64,000 bases of DNA from Puccinia triticina (taxonomy: Eukaryota > Basidiomycota > Pucciniomycetes > Pucciniales > Pucciniaceae), in contig NC_070563.1 in assembly GCF_026914185.1 (NCBI RefSeq), positions 5,663,001 through 5,727,000 on the forward strand. Direction: 5' to 3'. Positions 10,541-22,594 of the stretch are shown here, piece by piece. Position 1 is the stretch's first letter, and the number at the start of each line of letters is the position of its first letter. The position numbers and the translations under genes are program-made. The notes under the pieces were generated by a model. It was not told the DNA's origin. It searched no databases and saw only the letters and a list, made by a program, of their open reading frames with translations.

Positions 10541-13500
10541 AATGGGGGAGTTCAAAGTTGACTCCTGCACTTTTTCAGGACCAAAATTTGGGAAAAAAAT
10601 GGACCTGAATTCCTTCCTGCAAAACCAATTTCCTTCACAAGGAGGGGATGCAGAAAGGGCCTTCCTGAATCAGGAAACACCCCAAATTTCTGAATCCATG
10701 GCCTCCAAAAGAGAAAAATCTCTTTTGGACACACCTCATCAGATCCATGGCCCCTTGTGGCCCAATGGCTGGTCCAGAGTCCAGACAGGCCATTCATGGC
10801 ATCTGCACCTCTCAACCAATGACCAATCAAGACCAGTCATTGAGTCAATAATGGATGCAGTCCACAGAATACTCCCACGTACACCCCACTCAATGACCAG
10901 GTTGGGTCATTGAGTGGATACACAGCTCACTTTAACCAATACTCACCACTCAATGACCCAATGACCCAATGACCCAACCGGGTCATCAAGTGGTTACTCT
11001 CCACTTGATGGCCGGACCCACTCAGCAAGTGGATACACTCTCCACTTGATGGCTGGACCCGGTGTGGTAAGCCAATCCTGAATATGGCACCAAAATCAAA
11101 GTCTTTTCCCCACAATATAACCCTCTCTGGAATACTCAAGCACCCACCTCCCTTAAGGATCAAGGCCAGGACAACTCATACCCATCAACATGCCCCCCCA
11201 TTCTCTCTTCACCCTTTTTCCCCACCTACACCAACTCAATAATCCTCAAGCATCCAGCTAGGCACAAGTGGGAGAAATTCACCCATCACAAAAAGCCAGA
11301 CTATTAGGAAAGACCCTGGATATTCATCACCTTTTCCTCCCTTCCCAATCCAGCATAACAACCCCATCTTGGCACTAGCCACACATGTTATAACCATAGA
11401 GATTTCATCTTGGTTACCCCTTGTCCCCTTTGGTTTCAGCCCTTCCCTTTTCAGCCTCTCAAATGATATGTAATCCCTTTCTTCTGATGTTTCATTGTCT
11501 CTCCACATTCCAGCCTCATTCCAGAACTTTCCATCCCCATAGCATTTTTAGCCTGAGCCCCTTGATTGAGAATTTTCACTGTTTCATCTTTTCTTCCAAC
11601 CACAACTCAGCTTCATAATATTTTCTATATAGTCTGCCCTCTTTGGCCCTACCTTTTGTTCCCTATTAGATCCTGTCCCAGCAATCCAGATCACTGGTCA
11701 CCATTCACTAGCCTAGCTTATGCCATTAAATCAGAGTGGAAAAGCTTGATAAGTCTATGCCAAATATATCAGGTTGGACAGACTTTATATTATTCTTGAC
11801 TCCTACTATTAGATTAGTATACCCATTAAAGTAAAACCCTACAGACATACCTCAAGAATCTCCATAGCCACACCTTTCCTTAAGAGTCCATACTCTTATA
11901 TTCTTTTTCTTGTTCCCTGAGAGGCAGCCCTTTAAGCACCAAATCCCTCTCAAGCTTTATTCTTCCCTCAGACACCACCCCAAAAAGGATGGCAATGTGC
12001 ATACATTGCCATGATCAATACATTGCTATTACATAGGTCTTACCCGGTCTTACCACCAAGTATAACCTTGTGATACAATCATGTAACTGAGATTTAAACT
12101 TGTTTTTACTTGGTTAACTGATCCCATCCCTCCCTACTATATTGCACATACATCCTGGAAGTGATTTTGGATGATTGTCCAAAATCACTACTGAGCACCC
12201 TGGCTCTACACTGGAATTATCCAAGAGAAGCTTTAGAGCATGGCCATAAGCACACATTGCCTTTCTTTTTGGGGTGGTGCCAGGTGTTTGAGGAAAGTAA
12301 GATGACCAGACACAGTTGGGTCATTGAGTGGACACCCGCTCCACTCAATGATAGTGTCAGCCTTAGAGTCAACTCAGCTGACCTAAAGCCTGCCTTTTTC
12401 TACTTTTTTACATATGAATTACTTCATATCTTTTTCATCTTTAGAGATAAAATTGTTTTGACTTCATATTCTGTTTCCTCAGGCAATTTTAACCCTAGTT
12501 ACAACTTACCAATTCTTTGTAACTATACTCCTTCCCGGAGTCATTGAGTTGTGGCGGGCATGCGCAGTTGTGACGCGTCAGCGCTACCAGGCGCGCCAAA
12601 CCACATGTACATATGTAAATTACATAAGCAAACTGTGAAAATTTTCGCAGTCTGGATCCCCCTTGCCTGAGGCGGATCTACAGACTTCAGCACACCAGAA
12701 CCACACCCCAGATAACCCCAGGATCACCACCAAAGAGTTTACAACACTCCCAGTATACCTACTGTCACAGGCGCACAGGATATTGACAGTAAGTAACCTC
12801 TTTCACTGAACCTTGTTTATCTCAGAGGTACAACTCTGTGTCTTGCTTGATCTGCTCTTCCTTGCTGACCTTTGCCTTATCCTTGATTACAGGGCTGTCC
12901 CTGCTTGACCTGATTCTTTTTCTGTGGTTTTTGTAAGAAACAAACCTCATAGGTTTCCCTTTAAAGAACCTTGACTATCCAGAAGGAAGCTAAAAAATTG
13001 TGGCTGGATTAAACTTGTCTAATCCAGAGACCCTCCACGTTTCCTTGGTGAGAGGAGGCTGTTGCACTCTCTAGCACAGCTTGGCAGCACTCTTCTGAAG
13101 AGGTAGCATTGCCAGTGGATGTGCATTCCCACCAGAATAACCTTGAAAATCTGCTTAACCTTGAATCTTCTCAGTCTCTTTCTCTCCTTCTCTCTCTCTC
13201 TTATATTTGTATTTTCTTTATCCAAAGAAATCCAAATATTGCCCCCAATTTTCTTGTGTCCTGCTGTCACTATAGAGACTCAGGCTCACAGATAGGCTTG
13301 GCCATTGAGTGAAGTGGGTATCCACTTGATGACCAAGCCAATCATCAAGTGGGTGTGTATCCACTTGATGACTCAGTCCGGTCATTGAGTGGATAAACAC
13401 TCCACTCAATGACCGGATGACGGGGCGATCAAGTTGGGTGTGTATCCGCTCAATGGGCGGGTGACCGGGCCATTGAGTGGAGTGTGTACCATCCAATTGG

Positions 13501-14047
13501 GGGGATGGTACACACTCCACTTGATGACCGGGTGACCGGGCCATCAAGTGGATGGTACACACTCCACTTGATGATCAACCGGGCCATCAAGTGGATGGTA
13601 CACACTCCACTCAAAGATCAACCTGGTCATTGAGTGGAGTCTGTATCGACCCAAAGATTGGGTGACTGGGTCAGGTCATTGAGTGGTGGAGTATTGGTTC
13701 ACCACTTGTGAATTGACAACCCAACTGGGTCATCAAGTGGGGTTTATGTATAAGTGTGTTGAAATGATGGACAGTGTTGACCGGCCATTGAATGCAATTG
13801 ATGGACGGTGTTGACATCCAATGCAATTTATGGCCGGTCTGGACTCTGGGCCAGCCATTGGGTCATGATGAGATGGGAAAGTTTTGGACTTACCTTTTTT
13901 TCCTGCTTGTGTCCTGAATGGATTGCAACAACAGATGGGATAAAATGGGGGATTCAAAGTTGCACAAAGTTCTGAAGATTTTTGGCTGGGACTTTTTTTT
14001 TCCTGAATTTAGCTCCTGAAACAGTGCAAGAGTCAACTTTGAACCCT
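10541..14047. repeat. Second large fold-back element, interrupted by a solo LTR
   Basis: The outer arms are inverted: TTCAAAGTTGACTCCTGCAC at about 10550 pairs with the complement near 14020-14045, and CCCAATGGCTGGTCCAGAG near 10760 pairs with 13845-13860. Inside lie arrays of the imperfect palindrome CCACTCAATGACC / GGTCATTGAGTGG (10820-11060 and 13300-13720). A solo LTR (12355-13290) sits just left of the right array. About 11070-12340 has no gene. The right end abuts the inverted RGS fragment. Confidence 0.68.
12355..13290 (+). mobile_element. Solo LTR, copy 1
   Basis: Begins TGTCAGCCTTAGAG and ends CAGGCTCACA (TG...CA, with inverted ends TGTCAGCC / GGCTCACA). The 5 bp target GATAG flanks it at 12350-12354 and 13291-13295. 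It is 936 bp and nearly identical to 32224-33157 and, inverted, to 34439-35394. No coding sequence. This is the expected product of LTR-LTR recombination. Confidence 0.9.
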
Positions 14048-15697
14048 CCTCCTCAGCAATATCATCACATGTTTTTGCCCATGAGGGTACCTTTCCAGAG
14101 AGCAGGTGCCTGCTTGCCTCGGCAGGCAGCCAGCACCTCATGCTTGCCAAGCAAGATTTGCATCTGCTAAGCTGTTATGTTCACCAGCATTAATCCAGTG
14201 AGGAACCCCGCTTGGTTGCTGGCTTTGAGGGCCAGTGTCTGTGCATGTCCTTCCAAAAGTGTTTTTGTCCATACCAATGTCATCTGTATGGATTACCAAA
14301 TTGAGTTGGCAATGGCTTCATCCAGGTACACCCAAGCTTAACCCCTCCCCGGGAGGGAAGAGCATCTTTTGAGGGTTCAGTATGCACAAAAGAAGAAGGA
14401 GGAGAGGAAGAACGACGAGGTGAGGGTGAAGATCATGTAAGAAAGAGGGAGAGGTCAAGAACACAGGGGGGGTCAGGTCTAGGGAGGCAAGGGCCTGTGG
14501 AGGGAGAGACGGGCGAGGAGGGCCGAGGGGGCTGGGGCGGTGGGCAGAGAGGGCGCGGAGTTGGGCGGGGTCAGGCTTGTTGGGGGCCACGGGAGGCTGG
14601 GCTGCGCTGACGACGGGGGCGGGTGGGGGAGGTTTGCGGGCCAAGCTGTGGCTAAAGACGGCCGCCGAAGCCGCCGTCAGCGTGTTTTGTGTTGGCCCTG
14701 GGCCCGCGACGGGGGCGGCTGAAGCAAGCAGGAGGGGCGGGTTCGAGCGTGTACAGCCTCTCCGTCAAACGCATGAAGTGCAGGAGAGGCTTGTGTCTAA
14801 AACGCGCATGCTCGCGTGTCACGGTTGGGCTTCTGAGGTCCTTTTTTTTTTTGTAAAAATCCTATAAAATACACCCAAATACCCAGTCAATAATAATGTT
14901 GGGCAGGGTGTGCCCAAGATGGGGTTCTTCATCCCCATCAAGAAGGATTTTGAATTTTTCAAAAATTGTATGTGTAAGATTTTTTACAAGCCAATTTTAG
15001 TTCAACATGACTTTGTTTTTTTTTTCTTCAAACCAAACCATTCCTTATGTAATCAATAGAGGACAAGATGGCCATCCCAGGATAGTAAACAAAATTGTTT
15101 TGAGGAATTTTGTGAAGGAGGGATCCTGGTTGAGAAGCCAAGAATCAACTTCAGTTCAATCCTGAAGAGTCAGATTTTCAGATTTTCAAAATCTTGAAAA
15201 ACTTCCTGCTGGTCCAATTTTCAACATTTTCTTTTGAAAATTGGATGAGGAGGTCCGCATCATCCTTCTCTATCTCCGACCCAACTTTTTACCTCCGGGG
15301 AGATGGATGTACAAGAGGTGAAGCCGTCCAAAAGTCGGCTACACCAAAACTGGCCCACCGTGACGCGGTTGTAAGTCAGTTTTGGACTCAAGTCCCTCCT
15401 TTGGAGGGGTTGCTCCGCAACCAGGGCTGCCCGCCCCCCCGCAGAAGAGGGACTTCCACAAGTTCGGGGCGGGTTGGCGAGTGGGGACGAGGGCGAGGAG
15501 GACACGGGGGAGTTGGCCCCTGCGGCCGTCGAGGCGGGCTGTTTCTTGAACTTCTTGCTGTACGCAGAGGGCTGCTTGAGCAGCGTGGCGGGCAGCCGGA
15601 GCTCGCTGGTCATTGGGCTGCTCTCCCTCGTCCCCGCCGTCCCCCCTCCCCCACCGCCAGCAGAGACAGGGGGAGGGATGGAGGAGGCGGAGGCCAA
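14048..15697 (-). pseudogene. Inverted partial copy of the RGS gene 3' end, interrupted
   Basis: Reading the minus strand from 15697, the Pro/Ser-rich RGS tail reappears (SELRLPATLLKQPSAYSKKF, then ANSPVSSSPSSPLANPP). It breaks at 15467 and resumes at 14743 with KPPPPAPVVSAAQPPVAP, then runs into sequence matching the 3' flank of the first gene. No DEP or RGS domain is present, so the copy cannot encode the regulator. A 723 bp element with 9 bp target duplication causes the break. Small indels against the first copy mark an older duplication. Confidence 0.85.
14744..15466. mobile_element. Non-autonomous Mutator-like insertion with 9 bp target duplication
   Basis: GGGCGGGTT flanks it at 14735-14743 and 15467-15475. 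It begins CGAGCGTGTACAG and ends CCACAAGTTCG, so the CGA...TCG ends match the insertion at 3346-4687. A hairpin (AAGTCCCTC ... GAGGGACTT) lies near the right end, 15390-15455. Removing it and one target copy makes the RGS tail contiguous. No transposase. Confidence 0.8.
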
Positions 15698-15775
15698 GAG
15701 TGTTAAGTTTCAAGCAACTAAGATATTTATCATTTCTTGTAAGTGAAAGGTCAATCCAACAATCTTGGAGACAGA

Positions 15776-16022
15776 CACTGCAAAAAAAACTGTGTCAACT
15801 GTGAGCAGTTGACATGTGGTAACTCTGAGGAAGCTTGTGGTCTTACACCAGCCTTACTCAAGGTTTGACTCAACCCAAGCTTCAATGCACAGTCACTGTG
15901 CACCTTGCACAGTGACTGTGCCAACAAAGACACTTGTGCATTCATGTGGAGTTACAATGGCAGCTTGGGTTGAGTATCCTGCATGTCAACTGCAAGCAGT
16001 TGTCCAAGTTTTTTTTGCAGTG
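15776..16022. mobile_element. CACTG-ended (CACTA/EnSpm-like) miniature element
   Basis: 247 bp with terminal inverted repeats starting CACTGCAAAAAAAACT and ending AGTTTTTTTTGCAGTG, and a 3 bp target duplication AGA at 15773-15775 and 16023-16025. An inner inverted pair (TCAACTG...CAGTTGACATG near the left, CATGTCAACTGC near the right) extends the stem. The ends match the element at 44841-45649. Confidence 0.85.
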
Positions 16023-16044
16023 AGAGATTGAAATGAGAAACAAT

Positions 16045-16185
16045 GGGTGACTTCCCGTGGGATCTGGGACCCTCCCAGATGCCGCTTTAGACCCAAAAAT
16101 TCTAGATTTTCGCAGGGAAATCTAGCTTTTTGGGCTCTAAACCGTTTCTGGGAGGCTCACAGATCTTGACGGGAAGTCATCCAAT
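16045..16185. mobile_element. Fold-back MITE of about 130-140 bp
   Basis: The left arm TGACTTCCCGTGGGATCTG is matched in complement by the right arm ending AAGATCTTGACGGGAAGTCA-like sequence; inner arms share CTCCCAGA, TTTAGA and CTAGATTT. The stem covers nearly the whole unit. The target duplication is not clear. Confidence 0.65.
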
Positions 16186-16499
16186 TGTGTACCTAAGAGC
16201 AGATCCGCTCGGTACTGAATAAGAATGAGATTAATAAATCTAGAGTGCTATGGTGTAGCTGAAGAAACCTTTGGGTTCTGAGAGCTGACAAGATTTATCT
16301 TGTCAGTAATCACGCTCCGTTGGATGCGCTGATAAGAAAGATTCTTCTTACTTAGGCTTGTGTGTCTTGTACCTCAAGATGCACCGATACAAGCTAAGAG
16401 GGATCTGGGACCGCAGTTGTCTGTTGCTGTGCACAAGAACAACTGTCAGTCTGTAGTCATTTATGACTATGGCTCAGCAGCAATAATCTTACCTCTGTT
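16186..16499. other. Unassigned sequence left of the DIRS-like element
   Basis: No gene recognised. Could be the 3' end of the retroelement or host DNA. Confidence 0.3.
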
Positions 16500-17089
16500 A
16501 TTGGGGTTAGAGATTCTATTGCTGAGGCTGGACTCCCTGGTCCAGCCCAGTTCCACACGCTTGCGTGCTTGGACTTTGCTGATCTCCCCTGACAGTCTGG
16601 GCATCTCCCATCCAAGCCGTCTACGCTCTTTCTCTTCTGCACACGTTTCCAGGTAGGTCTTTGCTGCAGCACATAGCTACAGCCAAGACCTGTCTGTAGA
16701 CCCTTGTGGTCCCTCCCCTTAGGGTAGGTTTTCACTAGGGTCAGTGTCTGGGTCTTGGTGGAGAGCCTCACCTAAAACCTTACGCCACCATGATAGGTCC
16801 TAGCCTACGGGTAAACCTGGTAGCTTGGATCTGGTGACAGGTGAGGTTTCTCCTCCTGGAGGCGGAGAGAAACAGGTGCCGCCGGCAAGCGGAGAAGATG
16901 AGGGCTAGCGCTAAACCCAAAACTCAGGGAGAAGCCTGAGCCTACGCGAGCCCCCCATCTCTAACCCAATTTACTCTCACACCTCAAAACGCCCAACACT
17001 TTAAGAGCCATTGTCCAGAAAAAACAAAAACAAAAAATTAAAAATACAAAACCCTCCGTCGTAACAGTCCAACAAGGAAACAACAGTAC

Positions 17090-20000
17090 CAAGGGTGTAA
17101 ATGCTATGCTACGCTAAAAAAAGCGGTGTTTTAGCGTTGCGTAGCGGTTCACCGCTACGTGCCCAGACCAGTTAGCTGTAGCGGTCCCCAAAACCGCTAC
17201 AGCTACTGCTAAAATTAGCGTGGTACCGCTTTTTTCCCCAGGGCCGCAGCTTTAGCGCAGCGGAAATAGACCGCTTTTGCTACCAAAAAGCGCAGCTGTA
17301 GCTCAAAACCACTACATGCAAGCTTCATGACCGCTAAGCGCTGACGTAGCGGGTAGCACTTGCGTAGCGCTGAATTGCTGCACAATGCTACATACCCACA
17401 GCTACCGCAGCCATCTGCCGCAGATTCTTAACCACAATTGAATCCTTCCCCCTTGGGTGCAGTAAAGCCTGCCGTAAATGCTGTGTCAGCCTTGGTGCCG
17501 CGAATCAATCAACCATTTCCCCCTCCCCTATTCCACTCTCTGAAGTGCTCTTTTTACCGCATCATCTATCTGTCACCCCACATCATGGCCAGCCCCCCCT
17601 CAACTCCTCACAATCGTAATCCCAGATCAAAAAATCCGTGCAAATCCGCCCGTCGGGAGTCCTCACGTATTTGAACACCAAGCACTCAACCAGGCTATGT
17701 ACCAACTCAACAAGATTCTCGCCGCTCTCTTGTCAGTCCCGCTCCCGCATCTGATCGCCGCCAGGGATCCAGAAACGCCTCAAAGAAAAGGAAAGTCACG
17801 GTCTCCTCAGATGATGATGCTCCCGATCCACACAATCCAAGCCAAACAGATACTACAACCAAATATCCATTTTCTGGAACCACACAAGTCGCCAGCCGCA
17901 CCGGCGAAATTGTTGTAATTGACACTGCCCAGGATTCTGAAGAAGAGAACGGCAAGAAATCAGCAAGACCGCAGAAGAAAAAGGATGCGGATGAAGATAA
18001 AGACGGTTACGATCATGTTCGGCTATACTTTTATACCCCTGGTAGTGGTCCAAAACAGGTAAAATCATTTGATTACCAATAGTGTAATCCAACCTAATCC
18101 AACCCAAACCCCACAGGAACCCGACGACACCGCCTGGGCATGCAGATGGTGCCCCAACGAATTCAAGACTTCGGGGGGATCTTTTTATAACTTGAAATCT
18201 CATTGAGACGGGGCTAACCTCAAGGGCGCACTCCGAGCAGCATGCCGTGGTCGTCGTAAAGCCGTAGAATCTGGATGTAACCTTCCCCCCACAGCTGCTG
18301 AGGCTTCCTCCAAGCTCGCACCGGATAATACCTCTGGCAACGGTACTCTTATCGGCTACACAACAAAAGGTCGATTTGATAACAATACCTTAAACAAACT
18401 GATGGTGATTTGGATCGTCCGGCATTCTTTGCCCTGGATACAAATGGAAGACTTTCTGCTCCGTGTGGCATTTGACTATCTGGTATGCAACTCTGAACTT
18501 CGCTCTTGGGTTTGGGCCGCCACCCATGCGCATCAGCTATACCTTGAACAACGTATACAGGTTTTGAACGCCATCAAGGTATGCCTTCTCTATTTGTCTA
18601 AACAGAAGTCTACCGCGATATTGATTCCAACATGGCTTTTAGAACTCTGACTCACAGATATGCCTCGCATCCGATGTATGGACCACAAAGGGAAGCCACA
18701 AGGCTTTCCTTGGGATCACATGCTTCTACATTACTCAGGACTGGAAGTATTTCTGTCAACATCTCGCGATCAAGTACGTCTCCTGGCATCACAACGGCAA
18801 ATACCTTGCTTCTCCCCTTGCAAACGTTCTAGTCAAGCACGGTCTTCACAGCAAGATAAGTTGACATTTTTATTCATTTCTATCTGCAGTAGTATTACGA
18901 CCACTAATATTATGTTTCACAATGTTTACATACTTGCCCAGACCACAGACTCCGGAAGTAACAATTTCACAATGGCCAAGGGTGTAGCCTCGATCTTGCG
19001 TTTGGCTGATTTGACTTACTGGGACGTTGAGAACAACCATCACCGTTGTATCTGTCACGTCATCGCACTAATCTTGGGTGCCGGTTTGAAAGCCTTAAAT
19101 CTTTCGAAGGCCATGGTTCAACAAGAGAAGGACGATCATGTGTTTCCAACCCTGGAAACAATCATTGAGGAAGTGGAGGATTTGGTTGAAGAAGATATTG
19201 TTGAGGTCAGCATTGAAGTATCGGACGATGAGGACAACCAGGTTGATCCTGATGACGCTGAACCCAAACACCAAGACTCGGTCCATCAAGAAGAGCTTGA
19301 CACCAATCATGAAGAAGTCGATGATGCTGAGGTCACAGGCATAGGTTTCACCTTAAAAAAGGTGTGTTTCTTTACTTCTCACTCCATATCCAGTCCCAAA
19401 AACTTATTGATCACACATGAGCTTCAGGTTGATTACATATGCCAGCGTATTGCATCGTCGTCACAAAAGCAAGCCAAGTGGAAGCTTTGGGCGGAAAAGC
19501 TGGGCTAAAAAGGTCCCGGACTTATCGGGGGCTACGGGATCCGGTGGAATATTGCGTATGACAGCCAACAACGAGCGTACCTGGGTTGGAAAGTAATCAA
19601 GCAGCTTCTTGACAACAAGTCTGACAAGTACACTGGACAATCTGAGAATGCAGGCAAGCATTTTTTCAAGTCTTATGAGTTGAGCCCAAATGAGTGGGAA
19701 GATATCCATGATTTGAATACCATCTTGAAGGTAAGAGTCAGTTTCTTCGATTGTTTTTTTTTTGGCTCCAATGAGAAGGCTAACAAATGCTTTCAGGATT
19801 TCTTGGAAATGACCAAGCGAATGGAGGGTGATGGACCTAAGCTTTCAATGGTGTTATACGAATACGCGCGTGTCCTTGATACCCTCGAGAAAAAGAAGTT
19901 AGCCGCGATATCGACTTGGTTGGAGCCGATGTTTGATCCAATGATCAAAATCACCAAGAAGTACGCAGATCTAGCCCTCAAGTGCAACACTGTGGTCGTT

Positions 20001-21123
20001 GCCACTTTCCTTCATCCGTCTTGGCGGATGATGCTGTTCCAAAGCCGATTTGGATCCCATGTCAGACGGATCACTGCCTTGATACAAGCAAAGTTTAAAG
20101 ATCGGGAATCACTCCTCAAGTCGCTCCGCCCAGAATCACCTCAACCAAAGGCAACACAATCAGAACCTAACTGCAACGCATCTGAGTCCGACTCCGACAG
20201 CGGAGCATTCAACTTCTACCCACAAAATCCTGAGGCCGTCAACATCAACACCGAAATTGAACGGTACACCAATGGTGATTTCCCCCTCGACAAGAAAGGA
20301 TGTATCTTATCTTGGTGGAAGGTCAGTTAAATCTCAGTCTCTCTTCTCTCTTTACTGCAATTTTTTGACTTTCAATGTTACTTTTGCATATGTATTTAAA
20401 GCTCCATTCGAAAGATTTTCCAGTCTTGGGATCAATGGCCAGAGATTACCTGGCCTGTCCAGCAAGCTCAGCCAGTGTGGAGCGGACGTTCTCGGCGGCC
20501 GCAAACGTTTGCGGATCAGGTAGATCTGGGCTTGGAATACGAACAATTGAGCGTTGTATCAGCAGCCACATGTGGCTACGAAATTGGGTTAAATTAGGAG
20601 GAGTCTTCTCCGATTGTCAAGTGATTATTGATGCCGCACAGAAAAAAGCTAAATTTGCCCGCTTTAAAGAACTACGTGAACAACGACGTGCTCTGAAGAA
20701 GATTACTAAGTAGATTACTAAGTTATGTTCTCAATACCCTAATCAATCCTGTCAGTTTCATTATTATATACTCCCCCAATCATCTATTTCTATTCATTTT
20801 CTTCATATAATTCTCTTGGAGTGGTAGTTTTGGTAGCTTTTTTCCCTGGGTTTTTTTCTCCCCGTGTATGTAGAAAAGCGGCTTCCAAACCGCTGCGCTA
20901 CGCTATTTTTAGCGGTTTGGCGCTACGCTACCGCTAAAAGTAGCGTTTCAGAGCTACGTGGCCGCTGAAATTAGCGCGCTAAACACAATTTTTTTTACCA
21001 GGGATTTCAAAAAGCTGTAGCTGTCTTTTCTGACCGCTACTATTTAGCGCAGCGTAGCAAGCCAAAAAACAGCTGCGCTAACCGCTACGCTGCGCTTTTT
21101 GTAGCGTAGCTGTTACACCCTTG
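17090..21123 (+). mobile_element. hAT transposon 1, 4.0 kb, with 7 bp target duplication
   Basis: Terminal inverted repeats CAAGGGTGTAA / TTACACCCTTG. Target ACAGTAC at 17083-17089 and 21124-21130. The subterminal 300 bp at each end (17100-17400 and 20870-21120) is packed with TAGCG/CGCTA motifs in both orientations, likely transposase-binding sites. It contains one hAT transposase gene, now inactive. Confidence 0.88.
17585..20713 (+). pseudogene. hAT transposase 1 (BED finger, RNase H fold, dimerisation tail), inactivated
   Basis: Family features in order: a BED-type finger (CRWCPNEF ... NLKSH, about 18140-18205); a conserved block around LPWIQMEDFLLRVAF; an RNase H-fold block with SDVWTTKGSHKAFLG (about 18665-18710), readable after the acceptor near 18658; TTDSGSNN with the second acidic residue near 18950; and the hAT C-terminal dimerisation segment RDYLACPASSASVERTFSAA (20430-20500). 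Introns of about 50-100 bp separate the exons. Lesions: TGA at 18204-18206 where the second hAT also has TGA (ancestral HRDG likely), and TAA at 19506-19508 where the second copy reads tyrosine. The N-terminal region before 18100 is low-complexity and its start at 17585 is a guess. Confidence 0.82.
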
Positions 21124-21158
21124 ACAGTACTACGTCAAAAGGAGCTATGATGTAGCAT

Positions 21159-22594
21159 TCAGATGGTAAAAACCACCTGAAATAGAAGGTGTTGCAAGCC
21201 GGTGGGTACAGTTATCACCACCTGGTGTTTTACTTCCTGACCCAACCAAATACCGCGCAACAGCGTGTCTGCCTTATTGTCCTTGGACAAAACCCGCTTG
21301 GCCACTAAATCAACGCCTTCCTCCAACAGAAGATCCTGAATGCGCATCCACTCCTTGTTCGCGTGAATGTCTCTGGACTTCTTGTTGTTGATACCATTCT
21401 CAGCCGTTGTGTTGTCTGTCCACACCACCAAAGACGTGCCTTTCTACAAACAGATTTTCAGTAGCATCAAGAGACCCAAGCGGATTGCCACAGTTTCCAA
21501 ATACAAAATCCGCCTTGGGTCTCCCTTTGGATCATACAACTTGAACTGAGCCCAGCGTTTCCCAACAAGGATCCCAATTCTGAACGGTGTGGAGGCGTCG
21601 CCTACCCACTCGACGTCAATTGGTGGGCCATAGCTAATAATCCTTGCGTGTTTGAAATTGTTCAGGGTATCTCTCCAGAAAGCTAGATCCGCAAGGGCAT
21701 CGGGAGGGGTGTGGCAAGCTGCTTTCGTGTATTGCCATCAACGGTGGGCTGCTACGCTACACTACGCTACAGGGCCACTTAGCGTTAGCGTAGCGGCAAA
21801 AAGCGCCCGCCCATTTTGAGTAGCGTTAGCGCGCTGTTAGCGCCGCTACGCTGCGCTACTTTTCAGCGGTGCTAACAGCGCACCAATTGTTTGTTAGTGT
21901 TAGCGCGCCGCTACAGTCACTACGCTACGCTATGCTACAGCGCTTTTAGCGGAAAAAAAGGCCTTTTTTCAGCTAAAAGCACTGTGGTGCACCGTAGTGC
22001 GCGCTCTTTTGCGCCCTGCGTGTGTAGCGTTAGCGCAATTGCGCGCATCTTCTCTAACGCTACGCTAACAGCTAAATTAGCTGCGCACCCTTTGCGCGTA
22101 GCGTTAGCGCAGAGAAGGCGCTATTCCGCTAACGCTACGCTAAAATTTAGCGGAATTCCGCTACGCTACGGTTAGCGTAGCTGGCCCACCGTTGTTGCCA
22201 TGACATGAGCCATCTATAGAGTGAGTTTAAACGGCACCTTAAATGCGGCAAAAGGTAGGCCACATGATTCAACCTGCCTGCCAGAACTTCTACGTCTTTG
22301 TAATTGAATTTGCTGTCTTTATTCAAAAAAAAAAGGAAGTATCTGGCCTATTCTTTTCTTGGGTTTGCCATCCGGTAACCAAACAGTCTTCTTGACTCCG
22401 TTCCAGACAAACCCAATAAATTTTTGTTTGTCTGAAAAATTCAAGAACTTCTTTTCATTTGTCAAGACACCTAGATCCAACGACTTCTTGACAATGTCAA
22501 GCATGTCCACGTCCTCTCCTTGTAGTCTGAAAAAGAGATTATTGTCAACCCATCTGAAAAAATTGACAAGGTTGCCAACCATATTTTTTCCCAC
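21159..22594 (-). pseudogene. DIRS-like reverse transcriptase (C-terminal part) and RNase H, broken
   Basis: Minus strand from 22594: FRWVDNNLFFRLQGEDVDML, the active-site motif with the usual second D replaced by N, then LGVLTNEKKF and KQKFIGFVWNG. Past a 456 bp insertion the frame resumes with YRWLMSWQYTKAACH and ADLAFWRDTLNNFKH, then WVGDAST and LETVAIRLGLLM, a TAG at 21446-21444, and VVWTDNTTAENGINNKKS ... SKDNKADTLLRG, the RNase H core. Excising the insert with one 7 bp target copy restores the frame exactly. The N-terminal part of the reverse transcriptase is missing: gag-like sequence runs directly into its C-terminal half. Confidence 0.82.
21739..22194. mobile_element. Non-autonomous hAT-like element, TAGCG-rich, 7 bp target duplication
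   Basis: 456 bp, ends CAACGGTGGGC / GCCCACCGTTG, target TTGCCAT at 21732-21738 and 22195-22201. The interior is almost entirely TAGCG/CGCTA repeats like the subterminal zones of hAT 1. No coding capacity. It sits in the RNase H frame of the DIRS-like element. Confidence 0.88.

Noticed and set aside
21739..22194. TAGCG block as simple satellite
   Set aside because: It has defined inverted ends and a 7 bp target duplication, and its removal restores a reading frame, so it is a mobile element.
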